Part shown: positions 33,471 through 43,545 of the stretch, piece by piece
How the letters are laid out: each line of letters begins with the position of its first letter
How positions within the stretch are numbered: position 1 is the first letter of the stretch
Source: a bacterium
GTDB taxonomy: Bacteria; Myxococcota_A; Bradymonadia; Bradymonadales; Bradymonadaceae
Length of the DNA: 64,000 nt
Direction: 5' to 3'
Assembly (NCBI GenBank): GCA_030427705.1
Contig: JAUIBR010000029.1
Location: 1 to 64,000, forward strand
Notes under the pieces: generated by a model
Databases searched by the model: none
What the model was told of the DNA's origin: nothing
Seen by the model: the letters and a program-made list of their open reading frames with translations, nothing else
Made by a program: the position numbers and the translations under genes

Positions 33471-33499
33471 TTGACAACTTGATCCGTGTGCGGTCTGAT
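33471..33499 (+). promoter_or_regulatory. Candidate sigma-70 type promoter for xdhAB
   Basis: TTGACA (33471-33476), a 17-bp spacer and TCTGAT (33494-33499) lie 29 bp before the xdhA ATG. The -35 is perfect, the -10 matches 4 of 6. Confidence 0.55.
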
Positions 33500-33527
33500 C
33501 CTCGCAAATCCTAGAGGAGCGATGATC

Positions 33528-34973
33528 ATGACGGTTCAGTTCTGGCTGAACGACCAGCTTGTTGAAACTGACGAGCCACACGGCTTGTTGTTGCTAGATT
33601 TCCTACGCAAACGAAAGCGTTTGGTCGGTACAAAAGAGGGCTGCAAAGAAGGCGATTGCGGCGCATGTTCGGTGATGCTTGGCGAACTCAAAGACGGCCA
33701 GGTTCACTATCGGCCGGTGACCTCGTGCTTGGTGCCGCTCGGCGAGATGCATGGTCGCCATGTGGTGACTGTTGAAGGTGTGACGCCGAAGGGCGGCCTG
33801 AACCCCGTACAGGAAGCCATGGTTGAACGCGGTGGTTCGCAGTGCGGGTTCTGCACGCCGGGCTTCATCGTTTCGATGTCCTGGTACCTGATGTGCGGGA
33901 AGGGCGAGCCGACGTTGGATGGCTTCAAACGTGCCATCAGCGGAAACCTTTGTCGCTGCACCGGATACAATTCCATCAAGCGGGCTAGCGAAGATGTGGT
34001 CGCGCAGTACGGCCCAGGCGGCCAACACGCGAATATCTGGAATGCGAGCGACCGCGTCGTGGCGTTGGCCGACGCTGGTTTCATCCCGTCCCACTTCAAA
34101 GGAATGGCCCAGAAACTCGCGGATATCGACCACTCTCACGCTGGAAGCGCTGATGATGGCAATGTTGTCGACTTCTTTATCGGGGGCGGGACTGACCTTT
34201 ATGTTCAGCGCGGCGAGCACATCCCAGATTCAACCGTCGCGATTCTGAATCGCTACCCCGAGATGCGCGGTATTCGTGTACAGGACGGCTGGTATCACGT
34301 CGGTTCGCTTACGACGTTTGAACAGTTCGCGCAGCATCCTGAGATTCGAAAGGTCATCCCGAAGGTCGACGAGTGGCTTTGGTTGATCGCGAGCCTGCAT
34401 CTTCGCAACCGCGCGACCATTGCCGGCAATATCGTGAACGCTTCACCAATCGGCGATATGTCGAATCTGATGCTGGCTCTTGATTCCGAGCTCGTGCTTC
34501 GTGCGGGAGACGATGAGCGCATCGTGCCAATGAAGTCCTTCTACAAGGGCTACAAACAGTTCGACAAGAAGCCACACGAGATCGTAACCGAGATTCGTTT
34601 TCCAGTGCCAAAATCTGGCACAGTTGTCCATTTCGAGAAGGTGTCGAAGCGCAAGGCGCTGGACATCGCATCGGTTAACTCTGCCGCAAAGATGCGTATT
34701 TCTGACGCGGGTGTGGTCGAGGAGATGAGCCTTACTGCAGGCGGCGTTGCGGCGACTCCACTGTGGCTGAAAGACACGAGTGCATTTTTGGTCGGCAAGG
34801 CCATAAACACCGATACGGTGCGCGATGCGCTCGAAGTGGCGATGAACGAAATCTCGCCAATCAGCGATGTTCGCGGCAGCGCTGAGTACAAGCGTCTGTT
34901 GACTCGACAGTTCATCATTTCACATTGCATGAAGCTGTCGCCATCGACCGTTGATTTTCAGGAGCTGGCATGA
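33528..34973 (+). CDS. xdhA: Xanthine dehydrogenase small subunit (2Fe-2S and FAD domains)
   Basis: The start at ATG 33528 is set by GAGGAG (33514-33519). The 481-residue protein carries a plant-type [2Fe-2S] site (Cys39, 44, 47, 67), a second helical [2Fe-2S] domain (Cys106, 109, 142, 144), and from about 185 a FAD-binding CO-dehydrogenase-type flavoprotein domain (FFIGGGTDLYVQ, LHLRNRATIAGNIVNASPIGD) plus its C-terminal domain. It takes electrons from the molybdenum subunit and passes them to NAD+. The stop overlaps the xdhB ATG (ATGA). Confidence 0.92.
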   Translation: MTVQFWLNDQLVETDEPHGLLLLDFLRKRKRLVGTKEGCKEGDCGACSVMLGELKDGQVHYRPVTSCLVPLGEMHGRHVVTVEGVTPKGGLNPVQEAMVERGGSQCGFCTPGFIVSMSWYLMCGKGEPTLDGFKRAISGNLCRCTGYNSIKRASEDVVAQYGPGGQHANIWNASDRVVALADAGFIPSHFKGMAQKLADIDHSHAGSADDGNVVDFFIGGGTDLYVQRGEHIPDSTVAILNRYPEMRGIRVQDGWYHVGSLTTFEQFAQHPEIRKVIPKVDEWLWLIASLHLRNRATIAGNIVNASPIGDMSNLMLALDSELVLRAGDDERIVPMKSFYKGYKQFDKKPHEIVTEIRFPVPKSGTVVHFEKVSKRKALDIASVNSAAKMRISDAGVVEEMSLTAGGVAATPLWLKDTSAFLVGKAINTDTVRDALEVAMNEISPISDVRGSAEYKRLLTRQFIISHCMKLSPSTVDFQELA

Positions 34974-37258
34974 AGCACTACGACGCACAATTCCACGTTC
35001 GTGGCGAGAGTGAGTACATCGACGACGTGCCACCACCAGCCGGTATGTTGCATGCTGCGGTCTACGGCTCGCCCGTCGCGCACGGCAATATCAAAGGGTT
35101 CGACGCTTCAAAGGCGTTGGCGATGGAGGGTGTTCACGCGGTCATCACTGCGAAGGACATTCCTGGCGAGAACCAAATCGGTCCCATCATCCAGGACGAA
35201 GGTCTGCTGGCCGAAACGACTGTGCACTTCATCGGTCATCCGGTCGCGGTTGTGGTCGCGGAGACAGCCGAGATTGCCCGTGCAGCGACCCATGAGATCA
35301 CGATGGACATCGAGGCGCTCGAGGTCATCGTTGACCCACGCGAAGCCTTCAAACGCGGCCATTTCATCGACGCACCACGCGAATTCAATATCGGCGATAT
35401 CGGCACGGCGTGGGCGGATTGCGACATCATCGTTGAAGGCGAATGCGATATCGCGGGGCAGGAACACCTGTACCTTGAAACGCAACGCGCACGCGTTGTG
35501 CCGGGAGAAGGCCACAAGATTCAGGTCTATTCTTCCACGCAGAGTCCGTACGCCGTTCAACGCATGACCGCGAAGGTGTTGGGGCTTCCAGCGCACCTGA
35601 TCGAGGTCGACGTCAAACGCCTGGGCGGCGGGTTTGGTGGTAAGGAAGACCAAGCCACACCGTGGGCCGTGATGGCAGCTCTGGCTGCGCACTTGCTGGA
35701 TAAGCCGGTCGAGCTGGTCCTGCACCGTCTGGACGACATCAAGATGACCGGCAAGCGCCATCCGTATGCGGCGGATTTCAAACTTGGTTTGAAGGATGAC
35801 GGCACGATTGTGGCGTTTGAGAGCAAGCTCTATCAAAACTCGGGTGCGACAGCTGACCTGTCGACCGCAGTTTTAGAGCGAAGTCTCTTCCACGGCTGCA
35901 ATTCCTACTTCATCCCGAATGCACGTATTTTCGCCGCGCCTTGCCGCACGAATCTGCACCCACATACCGCGTTTCGTGGGTTTGGTGGGCCGCAGGGGAT
36001 GTTCGTCATCGAAGCAGCGATCGCGAAAGCGGCCGAGACCATTGGCGTCCCGCGCGAGGAGATTCAGTTCAAGAACCTACTGAGGGAAGGCGATAGCTTC
36101 CCGTATGGGCAGAAGACTGAAGGCTGTCACTCACGGCGTTGCTGGGAAGAGGCCGTCGATGAGTTTGATTACGCTGGCATGCGTGCTGCGGTCGATGAGT
36201 TCAATGCGAACAATAGCCGCGACAAGAAGGGCCTGGCCATTATGCCAATTTGCTTCGGCATCGCGTTCACAAAGACGTTTATGAACCAGGCGTCGGCGCT
36301 GATCCATTGCTATCCGGACGGCAGCGTTGTGCTGTCGACGGGCGGCGTAGAGATGGGGCAAGGCGTTAACTCGAAGCTGATTAACATCTGCGCCAAAGAG
36401 TTTGGTATCTCGGACAGCCGCGTGCGGGTTGAGACGACCAACACTACGCGTATCGCTAATATGTCGCCGTCGGCCGCCAGTGCGACGACGGACTTGAACG
36501 GCAACGCGACGATTCTGGCCGTGAAACAGATCTGGGAGCGCTTGCGCGACCTCGCAGCAACCAAGCTGGGCATTACCGACGTTGGCGATATCACGCTCGA
36601 AAACGAGGTCGTGTACTTCCGAGGTGAGGCGACCGAAATCACATGGCCGGAGCTCACGCAGCTCGCCTATTTCAGCCGTGTTGGCCTTTCAGCACATGCG
36701 TTCTATGCGACGCCAAACATCTGGTTCGACGCCGCAAAAGAGTCGGGCCGCCCGTTTGCGTACCACGTGTACGGAGCCGCGATTGTTCAAGCGAACGTGG
36801 ATTGCTTGCGCGGAGTCTACGACATCGAGTCGGTGCGGATCGTTCACGACCTGGGCCGTCCCATCAACGAGGTCGTTGATATCGGTCAGGTCGAAGGCGG
36901 ACTCGCCCAGGGGCTTGGTTGGATGACGCTCGAAGAGCTCGCGTACGGCGACGACGGACGCATCCTTTCGCACGCGTTGTCGACTTACAAAGCCCCGGAC
37001 GTCTTCTATATGCCCGACGACCTGCAGGTTCGCTGGGTCACCGATGATTCACCGACGGGTCCGTACGGCTCCAAGGCCGTCGGCGAACCTCCGCTGATGT
37101 ACGGAATTGGCGCGTTCTTCGCGATTCGAGATGCCATGCGTGCGTTCCGCGACGACGATTACGAATTCAGCGCGCCGCTGACACCCGAGAAGGTGCTGCT
37201 TGGCATCCAAGGGCACACGCTCTCGGATTACCGCAAGGGCGAGATCGCTGCCGAGTAG
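34970..37258 (+). CDS. xdhB: Xanthine dehydrogenase molybdenum-binding large subunit
   Basis: A 762-residue molybdopterin subunit that hydroxylates hypoxanthine and xanthine to uric acid. Substrate-site residues of true xanthine dehydrogenases are all present: Glu226 in GGGFGGKED, Arg336 in TAFRGFGGPQ, and the catalytic Glu706 in KAVGEPPLMYG; VEMGQGVN and the PSAASATTDLNG loop are also typical. With xdhA it forms a two-gene unit. The maturation factor gene xdhC is not adjacent. It fits a purine side to the nucleobase catabolism encoded in this window. Confidence 0.92.
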   Translation: MKHYDAQFHVRGESEYIDDVPPPAGMLHAAVYGSPVAHGNIKGFDASKALAMEGVHAVITAKDIPGENQIGPIIQDEGLLAETTVHFIGHPVAVVVAETAEIARAATHEITMDIEALEVIVDPREAFKRGHFIDAPREFNIGDIGTAWADCDIIVEGECDIAGQEHLYLETQRARVVPGEGHKIQVYSSTQSPYAVQRMTAKVLGLPAHLIEVDVKRLGGGFGGKEDQATPWAVMAALAAHLLDKPVELVLHRLDDIKMTGKRHPYAADFKLGLKDDGTIVAFESKLYQNSGATADLSTAVLERSLFHGCNSYFIPNARIFAAPCRTNLHPHTAFRGFGGPQGMFVIEAAIAKAAETIGVPREEIQFKNLLREGDSFPYGQKTEGCHSRRCWEEAVDEFDYAGMRAAVDEFNANNSRDKKGLAIMPICFGIAFTKTFMNQASALIHCYPDGSVVLSTGGVEMGQGVNSKLINICAKEFGISDSRVRVETTNTTRIANMSPSAASATTDLNGNATILAVKQIWERLRDLAATKLGITDVGDITLENEVVYFRGEATEITWPELTQLAYFSRVGLSAHAFYATPNIWFDAAKESGRPFAYHVYGAAIVQANVDCLRGVYDIESVRIVHDLGRPINEVVDIGQVEGGLAQGLGWMTLEELAYGDDGRILSHALSTYKAPDVFYMPDDLQVRWVTDDSPTGPYGSKAVGEPPLMYGIGAFFAIRDAMRAFRDDDYEFSAPLTPEKVLLGIQGHTLSDYRKGEIAAE

Positions 37259-37289
37259 TTCTTAGTAAGACGGAAAAGGTCAGAAAGGC

Positions 37290-37416
37290 GGCAAAGTCTT
37301 AACCGCCCGTAGGCCTTCTCAGGCTTACCAAAACAAAAAAGGCGACCCACTGGGTCGCCTTCTTCGTTGGCAAGCAGCTCTTAACCGCCTTACCAACCTT
37401 AACCGGCTTACTAAGG
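37290..37416. repeat. CTTAACCG / GGCTTACC word repeats around the groE terminator
   Basis: The gap between xdhB and groEL contains TCTTAACCGCC, CTCTTAACCGCC and CCTTAACCGGC, with GGCTTACC, CCTTACC and GGCTTACT nearby, on both sides of the terminator hairpin. They resemble the AACCGG words at 26250-26280. Confidence 0.45.
37331..37362 (-). terminator. Intrinsic terminator of groESL
   Basis: A perfect 8-bp stem GGCGACCC / GGGTCGCC (37341-37348, 37352-37359) with a 3-nt loop. Read on the minus strand it is followed by TTTTTTGTTTT, ending the groEL transcript; on the plus strand the T-tract is poor, so any effect on xdhAB would be weaker. Confidence 0.85.
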
Positions 37417-39069
<1,653 letters not shown>

Positions 39070-39105
39070 CTATGAGTTCAAAAGATTCGCGTCGAAACGC
39101 AGTGA

Positions 39106-39396
39106 TTAATCTTTAATAATTGCCAGGATGTCGTCTTCTTTCAGGATGAGGTGCTCTTCGCCGTTCAGCGAAACCTCAGTTCCTGCGTACTTGCCGAATA
39201 GGACGCGGTCTCCCTCAGCAACTTGCATTTTGACGAGCTCACCGTCTTTGCCGATGCGGCCTGGGCCGACGGCGCGGACGATAGCCTCGAAAGGCTTTTC
39301 TTTGGCGGTGTCGGGAATGTAGAGACCGGAAGCGGTTTTTTCTTCGCTTTCGGTGCGCTGTACCAAAACGCGGTCGTACAACGGTTGAACTTTCAT
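39106..39396 (-). CDS. groS: Co-chaperonin GroES (10 kDa)
   Basis: The ATG at 39396 begins [21 protein letters not shown], the usual GroES N-terminus, and is preceded by GGAG; longer readings run through the promoter and operator. 96 residues, with the mobile loop [17 protein letters not shown] and the C-terminal [13 protein letters not shown]. Caps GroEL. 45 bp separate it from groEL. Confidence 0.97.
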   Translation of the reverse strand: MKVQPLYDRVLVQRTESEEKTASGLYIPDTAKEKPFEAIVRAVGPGRIGKDGELVKMQVAEGDRVLFGKYAGTEVSLNGEEHLILKEDDILAIIKD

Positions 39397-39480
39397 CGTG
39401 GACTCCATTGTGTGATTGGTCTGTTGACCGTTTCGTATCAAGTAACTAGTAGTTCGAGCGCCATCTCTGATTAGCAGAAA

Positions 39481-39507
39481 TTGGCACTCTTTATGTGAGA
39501 GTGCTAA
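39481..39507. promoter_or_regulatory. CIRCE operator (HrcA site)
   Basis: TTGGCACTC-N9-GAGTGCTAA, one mismatch from the consensus TTAGCACTC-N9-GAGTGCTAA. It lies 85 bp upstream of groES and over the predicted transcription start, so HrcA binding should block initiation and be relieved by heat or misfolded protein load. Confidence 0.93.
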
Positions 39508-39515
39508 CGCCGCGG

Positions 39516-39543
39516 ATGCTAACCACGGCCCAAATGGTGTCAA
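39516..39543 (-). promoter_or_regulatory. Sigma-70 type promoter of groESL
   Basis: On the minus strand TTGACA (plus 39538-39543), a 16-bp spacer and TAGCAT (plus 39516-39521) lie directly upstream of CIRCE, which then covers +1. This is the usual arrangement for HrcA-controlled groE promoters. Confidence 0.65.
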
Positions 39544-39625
39544 GGACGTTTTTTGAACTTTTCTTGTCGACCGCATGAATGCTGACGTTGATGGCACTCA
39601 GTAATCGAAACGACATGGTAATTTC

Positions 39626-40894
39626 ATGGCATCGCAATCGACCGAAAATCCGCTGACAGAACTCGCCGATCGTGTAGTGGCGGGAGCCCGCGTGTTGGCC
39701 CGCCAGGACACGAGCGTCAAGAACGACGCGCTGCAGGCGATGGCAGATGCATTGCGTGCGAACACGGATGCGATTCTTGCGGCGAACGCCCAAGATGTTG
39801 CGGACAGCCAGCGTGACGACGCATTCCGTGATCGGCTGACGCTGACACCAGAACGCATTGAAGGCATGGCATCGGCGATCGAAGAAGTGATCGCGTTGCC
39901 AGACCCAGTCGGCCGAATCGATAGCCAGTGGCTTCGTCCCAATGGGCTAAAAGTAGGGCGGCAGCGCATTCCTTTGGGTGTTGTGGGGATCATCTACGAG
40001 GCGCGGCCGAACGTGACCAGTGATGCTGCTGCGCTCTGCTTCAAGAGCGGAAACGGGGTTCTGTTGCGTGGCGGATCAGATGCATTCCGGTCGAACCAGG
40101 CGGTTCATGCAGCTTTGATCGAAGGCATGAAGAATAGTCGACTGCCGGCTGAAGCTATCGACTCGGTCGGGTTTGTGAACACGGCATCACGCGAAGGTGT
40201 GAACGCGATGTTGGAGCTCGAGGACCACCTCGATGTCATCATTCCAAGGGGCGGAAAGGGGCTTATTCGCTTCGTCAACGAGCATAGCCGTGTTCCGGTC
40301 ATCAAGCACGACGAGGGCGTGTGCCACATCGTCGTGGACGGCACAGCGAATCCCGAAATGGTCGATGCCATCGTTTTGAACGCAAAAATTCAACGTCCTA
40401 CTGTTTGCAACTCACTGGAGACTCTGCTCTTCTTAGAGAGTGCGGTGGAACCGCATCTGGACCGAACGCTGCAAGCTCTGCATAATGAGGGCGTAGAGTT
40501 GTTTCTGGATGCACGAGCCGCGAACGCTACAGAGGTGCCTCATCAGCCTGCGACCGACGAACATTACCACGAAGAATTTTTGGCCCTGCGCCTTGCCGTG
40601 CGTGTCGTCGACGACCTCGAATCTGCCATCGCCCACATCAACAAATTCGGTTCAAAACACACCGAGGCTATTTTGACGGAACAATATAGCCTTGCGCAGA
40701 GGTTTGTGGACGCCGTTGATAGCTCGTGCGTGATGGTAAATGCATCGACTCGCTTCGCAGATGGCAATCAGCTTGGGCTGGGCGCCGAAATCGGAATTAG
40801 TACAACACGCCTTCACGCCTACGGGCCGATGGGCATTGAAGAGCTGACCACGACGAAATTCGTGGTCTTTGGAAGCGGCCAGGTACGGTCGTAA
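39626..40894 (+). CDS. proA: Gamma-glutamyl phosphate reductase
   Basis: A 422-residue ALDH-fold enzyme that reduces gamma-glutamyl phosphate with NADPH in proline synthesis. The signatures PLGVVGIIYEARPNVT, ALCFKSGNGVLLRGGSDA, IPRGGKGLI, VPVIKHDEGVCHI, the catalytic Cys in IQRPTVCNSLETLL, and NASTRFADGNQLGLGAEIGIST are all present. It is divergent from groESL. The usual neighbours proB and nadD are absent; rsfS follows directly. Confidence 0.97.
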   Translation: MASQSTENPLTELADRVVAGARVLARQDTSVKNDALQAMADALRANTDAILAANAQDVADSQRDDAFRDRLTLTPERIEGMASAIEEVIALPDPVGRIDSQWLRPNGLKVGRQRIPLGVVGIIYEARPNVTSDAAALCFKSGNGVLLRGGSDAFRSNQAVHAALIEGMKNSRLPAEAIDSVGFVNTASREGVNAMLELEDHLDVIIPRGGKGLIRFVNEHSRVPVIKHDEGVCHIVVDGTANPEMVDAIVLNAKIQRPTVCNSLETLLFLESAVEPHLDRTLQALHNEGVELFLDARAANATEVPHQPATDEHYHEEFLALRLAVRVVDDLESAIAHINKFGSKHTEAILTEQYSLAQRFVDAVDSSCVMVNASTRFADGNQLGLGAEIGISTTRLHAYGPMGIEELTTTKFVVFGSGQVRS

Positions 40895-40913
40895 ACAACC
40901 TGCAAGAGGAAGG

Positions 40914-41345
40914 ATGAACGCGAACGCAAAAGCAGAAGCACCCAATGAAGAGTTCGATACCGAAGTCTTCGCCCGCTTTGTAGCGGAAATGACCTGGGAC
41001 ATTAAGGGACTGAACACGGTGGTCATCGACCTGCGTGGCAAGGTCTCCTACACCGATTTTGTGGTGGTGACATCGGCTTCGTCTGAACGCCATGTCCAAG
41101 CTGTCGCGAAGCACGTGCAGGCCAAGGTTAAGGAAGAAACCGGAATCATCGCCTACGGAACCGAAGGCGTTGAAGCGGGCTCATGGGCGCTTATCGACTT
41201 CGGCGACGCTATCCTCCACATTTTTAATGGGAGCGTCCGCGAAGATTACGCCCTCGAAAAGATGTGGAACGAGGCAGAACAGCTCGAGCTCGAAGACAAG
41301 CCCAAAGGACTCTACGGCCACTTCGAAATGGCCCAGTTCGAGTGA
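40914..41345 (+). CDS. rsfS: Ribosomal silencing factor RsfS
   Basis: The ATG at 40914 follows AGAGGAAGG; product 143 residues. DIKGLNTVVIDLRGKVSYTDFVVVTSASSERHVQAVA and GTEGVEAGSWALIDFGDAILHIFN match the RsfS/DUF143 family, which binds uL14 on the large subunit and blocks subunit joining under starvation. The proA-rsfS order is common in bacteria. A short acidic N-terminal extension is extra. Its stop overlaps the next start (GTGA). Confidence 0.95.
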   Translation: MNANAKAEAPNEEFDTEVFARFVAEMTWDIKGLNTVVIDLRGKVSYTDFVVVTSASSERHVQAVAKHVQAKVKEETGIIAYGTEGVEAGSWALIDFGDAILHIFNGSVREDYALEKMWNEAEQLELEDKPKGLYGHFEMAQFE

Positions 41346-41773
41346 ATCCAATCTTTATCACCGCCTTGATAATGGCGGGTATTGGTGTCGCCATTACCCG
41401 CCGCTATCGGCAAAACGAATCGCTGCAAACAACTCGAAAGGGGCTGATTCCGGGATTCTCCACCACAGATGGTGAGCATTTGAACCTCGATCCAAATCCC
41501 GATTGGATCGTGGAGCGTCTGCACGAGTATCACGTGCCGAACCGAACCCGTCTCGTTTTGGTGGTCAAGCAAACGAATGACGACGCAAACCCGGCCGCAA
41601 TCGCGCAAACCCTTGCACGAACGGCACACGCAAACACCAACGCGCAGGCCGTTTTTGTCCGTGTGATCAATGAGGAAGGGCAGTCGCAGTACCGATGTCT
41701 GTACGCCCCAGACCGTGCCGGTTGGAGCGGAAATGAACACGTCGAATTCGTGGGTCAAAAGACGCACGCCTGA
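41342..41773 (+). CDS. Small membrane-anchored protein of unknown function
   Basis: Read from GTG 41342, overlapping the rsfS stop as GTGA, it encodes 143 residues. NPIFITALIMAGIGVAITRRY is a single N-terminal membrane helix; the soluble rest (PNPDWIVERLHEYHVPNRTRLVLVV...AQTLARTAHANTNAQAVFVRVI) has an alternating alpha/beta pattern but no family I recognise. The tight overlap argues that it is real and co-translated with rsfS. A longer reading from 41264 would lie inside rsfS. Confidence 0.6.
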   Translation: MNPIFITALIMAGIGVAITRRYRQNESLQTTRKGLIPGFSTTDGEHLNLDPNPDWIVERLHEYHVPNRTRLVLVVKQTNDDANPAAIAQTLARTAHANTNAQAVFVRVINEEGQSQYRCLYAPDRAGWSGNEHVEFVGQKTHA

Positions 41774-41848
41774 CACAATCGTTTTGTTCCATGCCAACAA
41801 GGTTGGTGGTAGGCTGTTCGCAGCTAGCTCCCAACTACTTTGACGCCA

Positions 41849-43516
41849 ATGGGCAACACGCGATCCGCAACTCAAATTGAGGGCATCCTTCATAAGGGGG
41901 AACTACTCGCCGACAAGTATCGAGTTGTGTCGTCGCTTGGGACGGGGAACTTCGCCTACGTCCTGAAAGGCCGCCATGAAATCATGGGGCGGGACGTCGC
42001 GTTGAAGATCCTGAAGCCCGATGTCATTCGGCAAAATCCCGAAGTATCCGAGCGATTCCTTACTGAGGTTCGCATCGTCAGTCGGTTGAAATGCCCTAAC
42101 ACGGTCACTGTTTTCGATTTCGGCGAGACGGATGCCGGACTCTTGTACATGGTCTTGGAGTATGTGGACGGGACCGCGCTTGACCAAGTGCTCGCGGCCG
42201 AAGGCGCGCTTGACGCCGAACGGGCGGTAAAACTCACATTGCAGATCCTGAAAAGCCTCGACGAAGCGCATGCGCTCGGTGTGGTTCATCGCGACCTCAA
42301 GCCTGGCAATATCATGCTGACCGAGACGCGTGATAAGCCCGAATTCGTGAAGGTGCTCGACTTCGGTGTTGCGAAGCTGATGTCTGAAGAGGATGACGCG
42401 CCGGAGCCGCGAAGCGCGTCTGGACTGGTTCGCCGCTCCACTCAATTCATCGGCACGCCGATCTACATGAGCCCCGAACAGGTTCTTGGTCGGAAAGTTA
42501 CGCCAGCCGCGGATATCTACAGCCTCGGTCTCATCCTTTACGAGATGTTGGCCGGTGAAAGCCCAATCGATTCGTCGCTGAACGTCGCTGCGGTGGCGCA
42601 GCAGCACATCGACTACAAACCGCTTCCCTTTAAGCGGCTCAAAGACATCCCGCCCAATCTGCGCGCGGCGATTCTGAAGGCCACAACGCGAAAACCCGAG
42701 GAGCGCTTCAAAGATGCCCGCGAGTTTGCGAGAGCGATTCGGGCGGATTCCACGGGTGATTTCCTTTCGCATCGTACAAAGAGCGACAAACGACCGAAGT
42801 CGGACAAGCGGGCCAAGCCGCAACCCAAGCCCAACGACGTGGATCCTTCGAGCCCATTTTCTGGCAACAACTACGTTGATATTCCAGAGAGTGAGGCCGA
42901 AGAAGTTCCAGGCTTGTTGCCAGCAAAAAAGCCGACACCACAGAAGAAGCAGGCGCCGAGTCCAACGGTCAAACGTCCCAAGAGCGAGCTAGGCATCAGC
43001 GGGGAATTGCAGGTCGATATCGGCAAGGTTCGCCGAGAGGAACTCGCGCGCAAACGAAAGCAGCGTGAAGAGCTCGTAAAACATGTCGAAAAGCCCCATA
43101 GCCGCGGACCGGAGATCGCTTGGATTTCTGGCGGGTTCGTTGCGTTTTTTGTCAGCTTCTTCCTGTCGAGCGTCCTTGTGGAGGCATCGGTAGGTGTGCG
43201 TGCTGCGATGGGGTTTGCGCCACTCGGCCTCGCCGTGTTGCTAGCCGGCTTTAGTTCAGTCCGTCGTAGCTACGGGTCGGTCTACCGACGTTGGTTGATC
43301 CCTGTGTGCAAAGAGTTGGTTTATGTCACCGGTGGCTCGTTGGTGTTGATTTCGCTGACCATTCCTAGCGCCGCTGCGACGGATATTAGCAACTTCAGCG
43401 ATTGGTTTGTCGACGGCATCCCCGGGGTGGGCCTAGCACTGAAGCCAGTTGGGCTTCTGATCTACACCGGTTTGGAGGCGTGGTTTGTGTTCATTAGTGG
43501 CATATTGCCGTGGTAG
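41849..43516 (+). CDS. Membrane Ser/Thr protein kinase (first of the cluster)
   Basis: A 555-residue Hanks-type kinase. Lys53 in VALKILK, VVHRDLKPGN with D149, DFG at 171-173 and TPIYMSPEQ show an active catalytic domain at residues 24-290; the glycine loop is GTGNFA, with Ala instead of the last Gly. A Lys/Pro-rich linker (about 300-415) leads to a C-terminal module of about four membrane helices (WISGGFVAFFVSFFLSSVL, GFAPLGLAVLLAGF, VYVTGGSLVLISLTI, PVGLLIYTGLEAWFVF). The start is ATG 41849, not TTG 41840. The next kinase gene follows after 29 bp. Confidence 0.87.
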   Translation: MGNTRSATQIEGILHKGELLADKYRVVSSLGTGNFAYVLKGRHEIMGRDVALKILKPDVIRQNPEVSERFLTEVRIVSRLKCPNTVTVFDFGETDAGLLYMVLEYVDGTALDQVLAAEGALDAERAVKLTLQILKSLDEAHALGVVHRDLKPGNIMLTETRDKPEFVKVLDFGVAKLMSEEDDAPEPRSASGLVRRSTQFIGTPIYMSPEQVLGRKVTPAADIYSLGLILYEMLAGESPIDSSLNVAAVAQQHIDYKPLPFKRLKDIPPNLRAAILKATTRKPEERFKDAREFARAIRADSTGDFLSHRTKSDKRPKSDKRAKPQPKPNDVDPSSPFSGNNYVDIPESEAEEVPGLLPAKKPTPQKKQAPSPTVKRPKSELGISGELQVDIGKVRREELARKRKQREELVKHVEKPHSRGPEIAWISGGFVAFFVSFFLSSVLVEASVGVRAAMGFAPLGLAVLLAGFSSVRRSYGSVYRRWLIPVCKELVYVTGGSLVLISLTIPSAAATDISNFSDWFVDGIPGVGLALKPVGLLIYTGLEAWFVFISGILPW

Positions 43517-43545
43517 ACTGCCCTATCTCTAATGGCCCGCGATAA

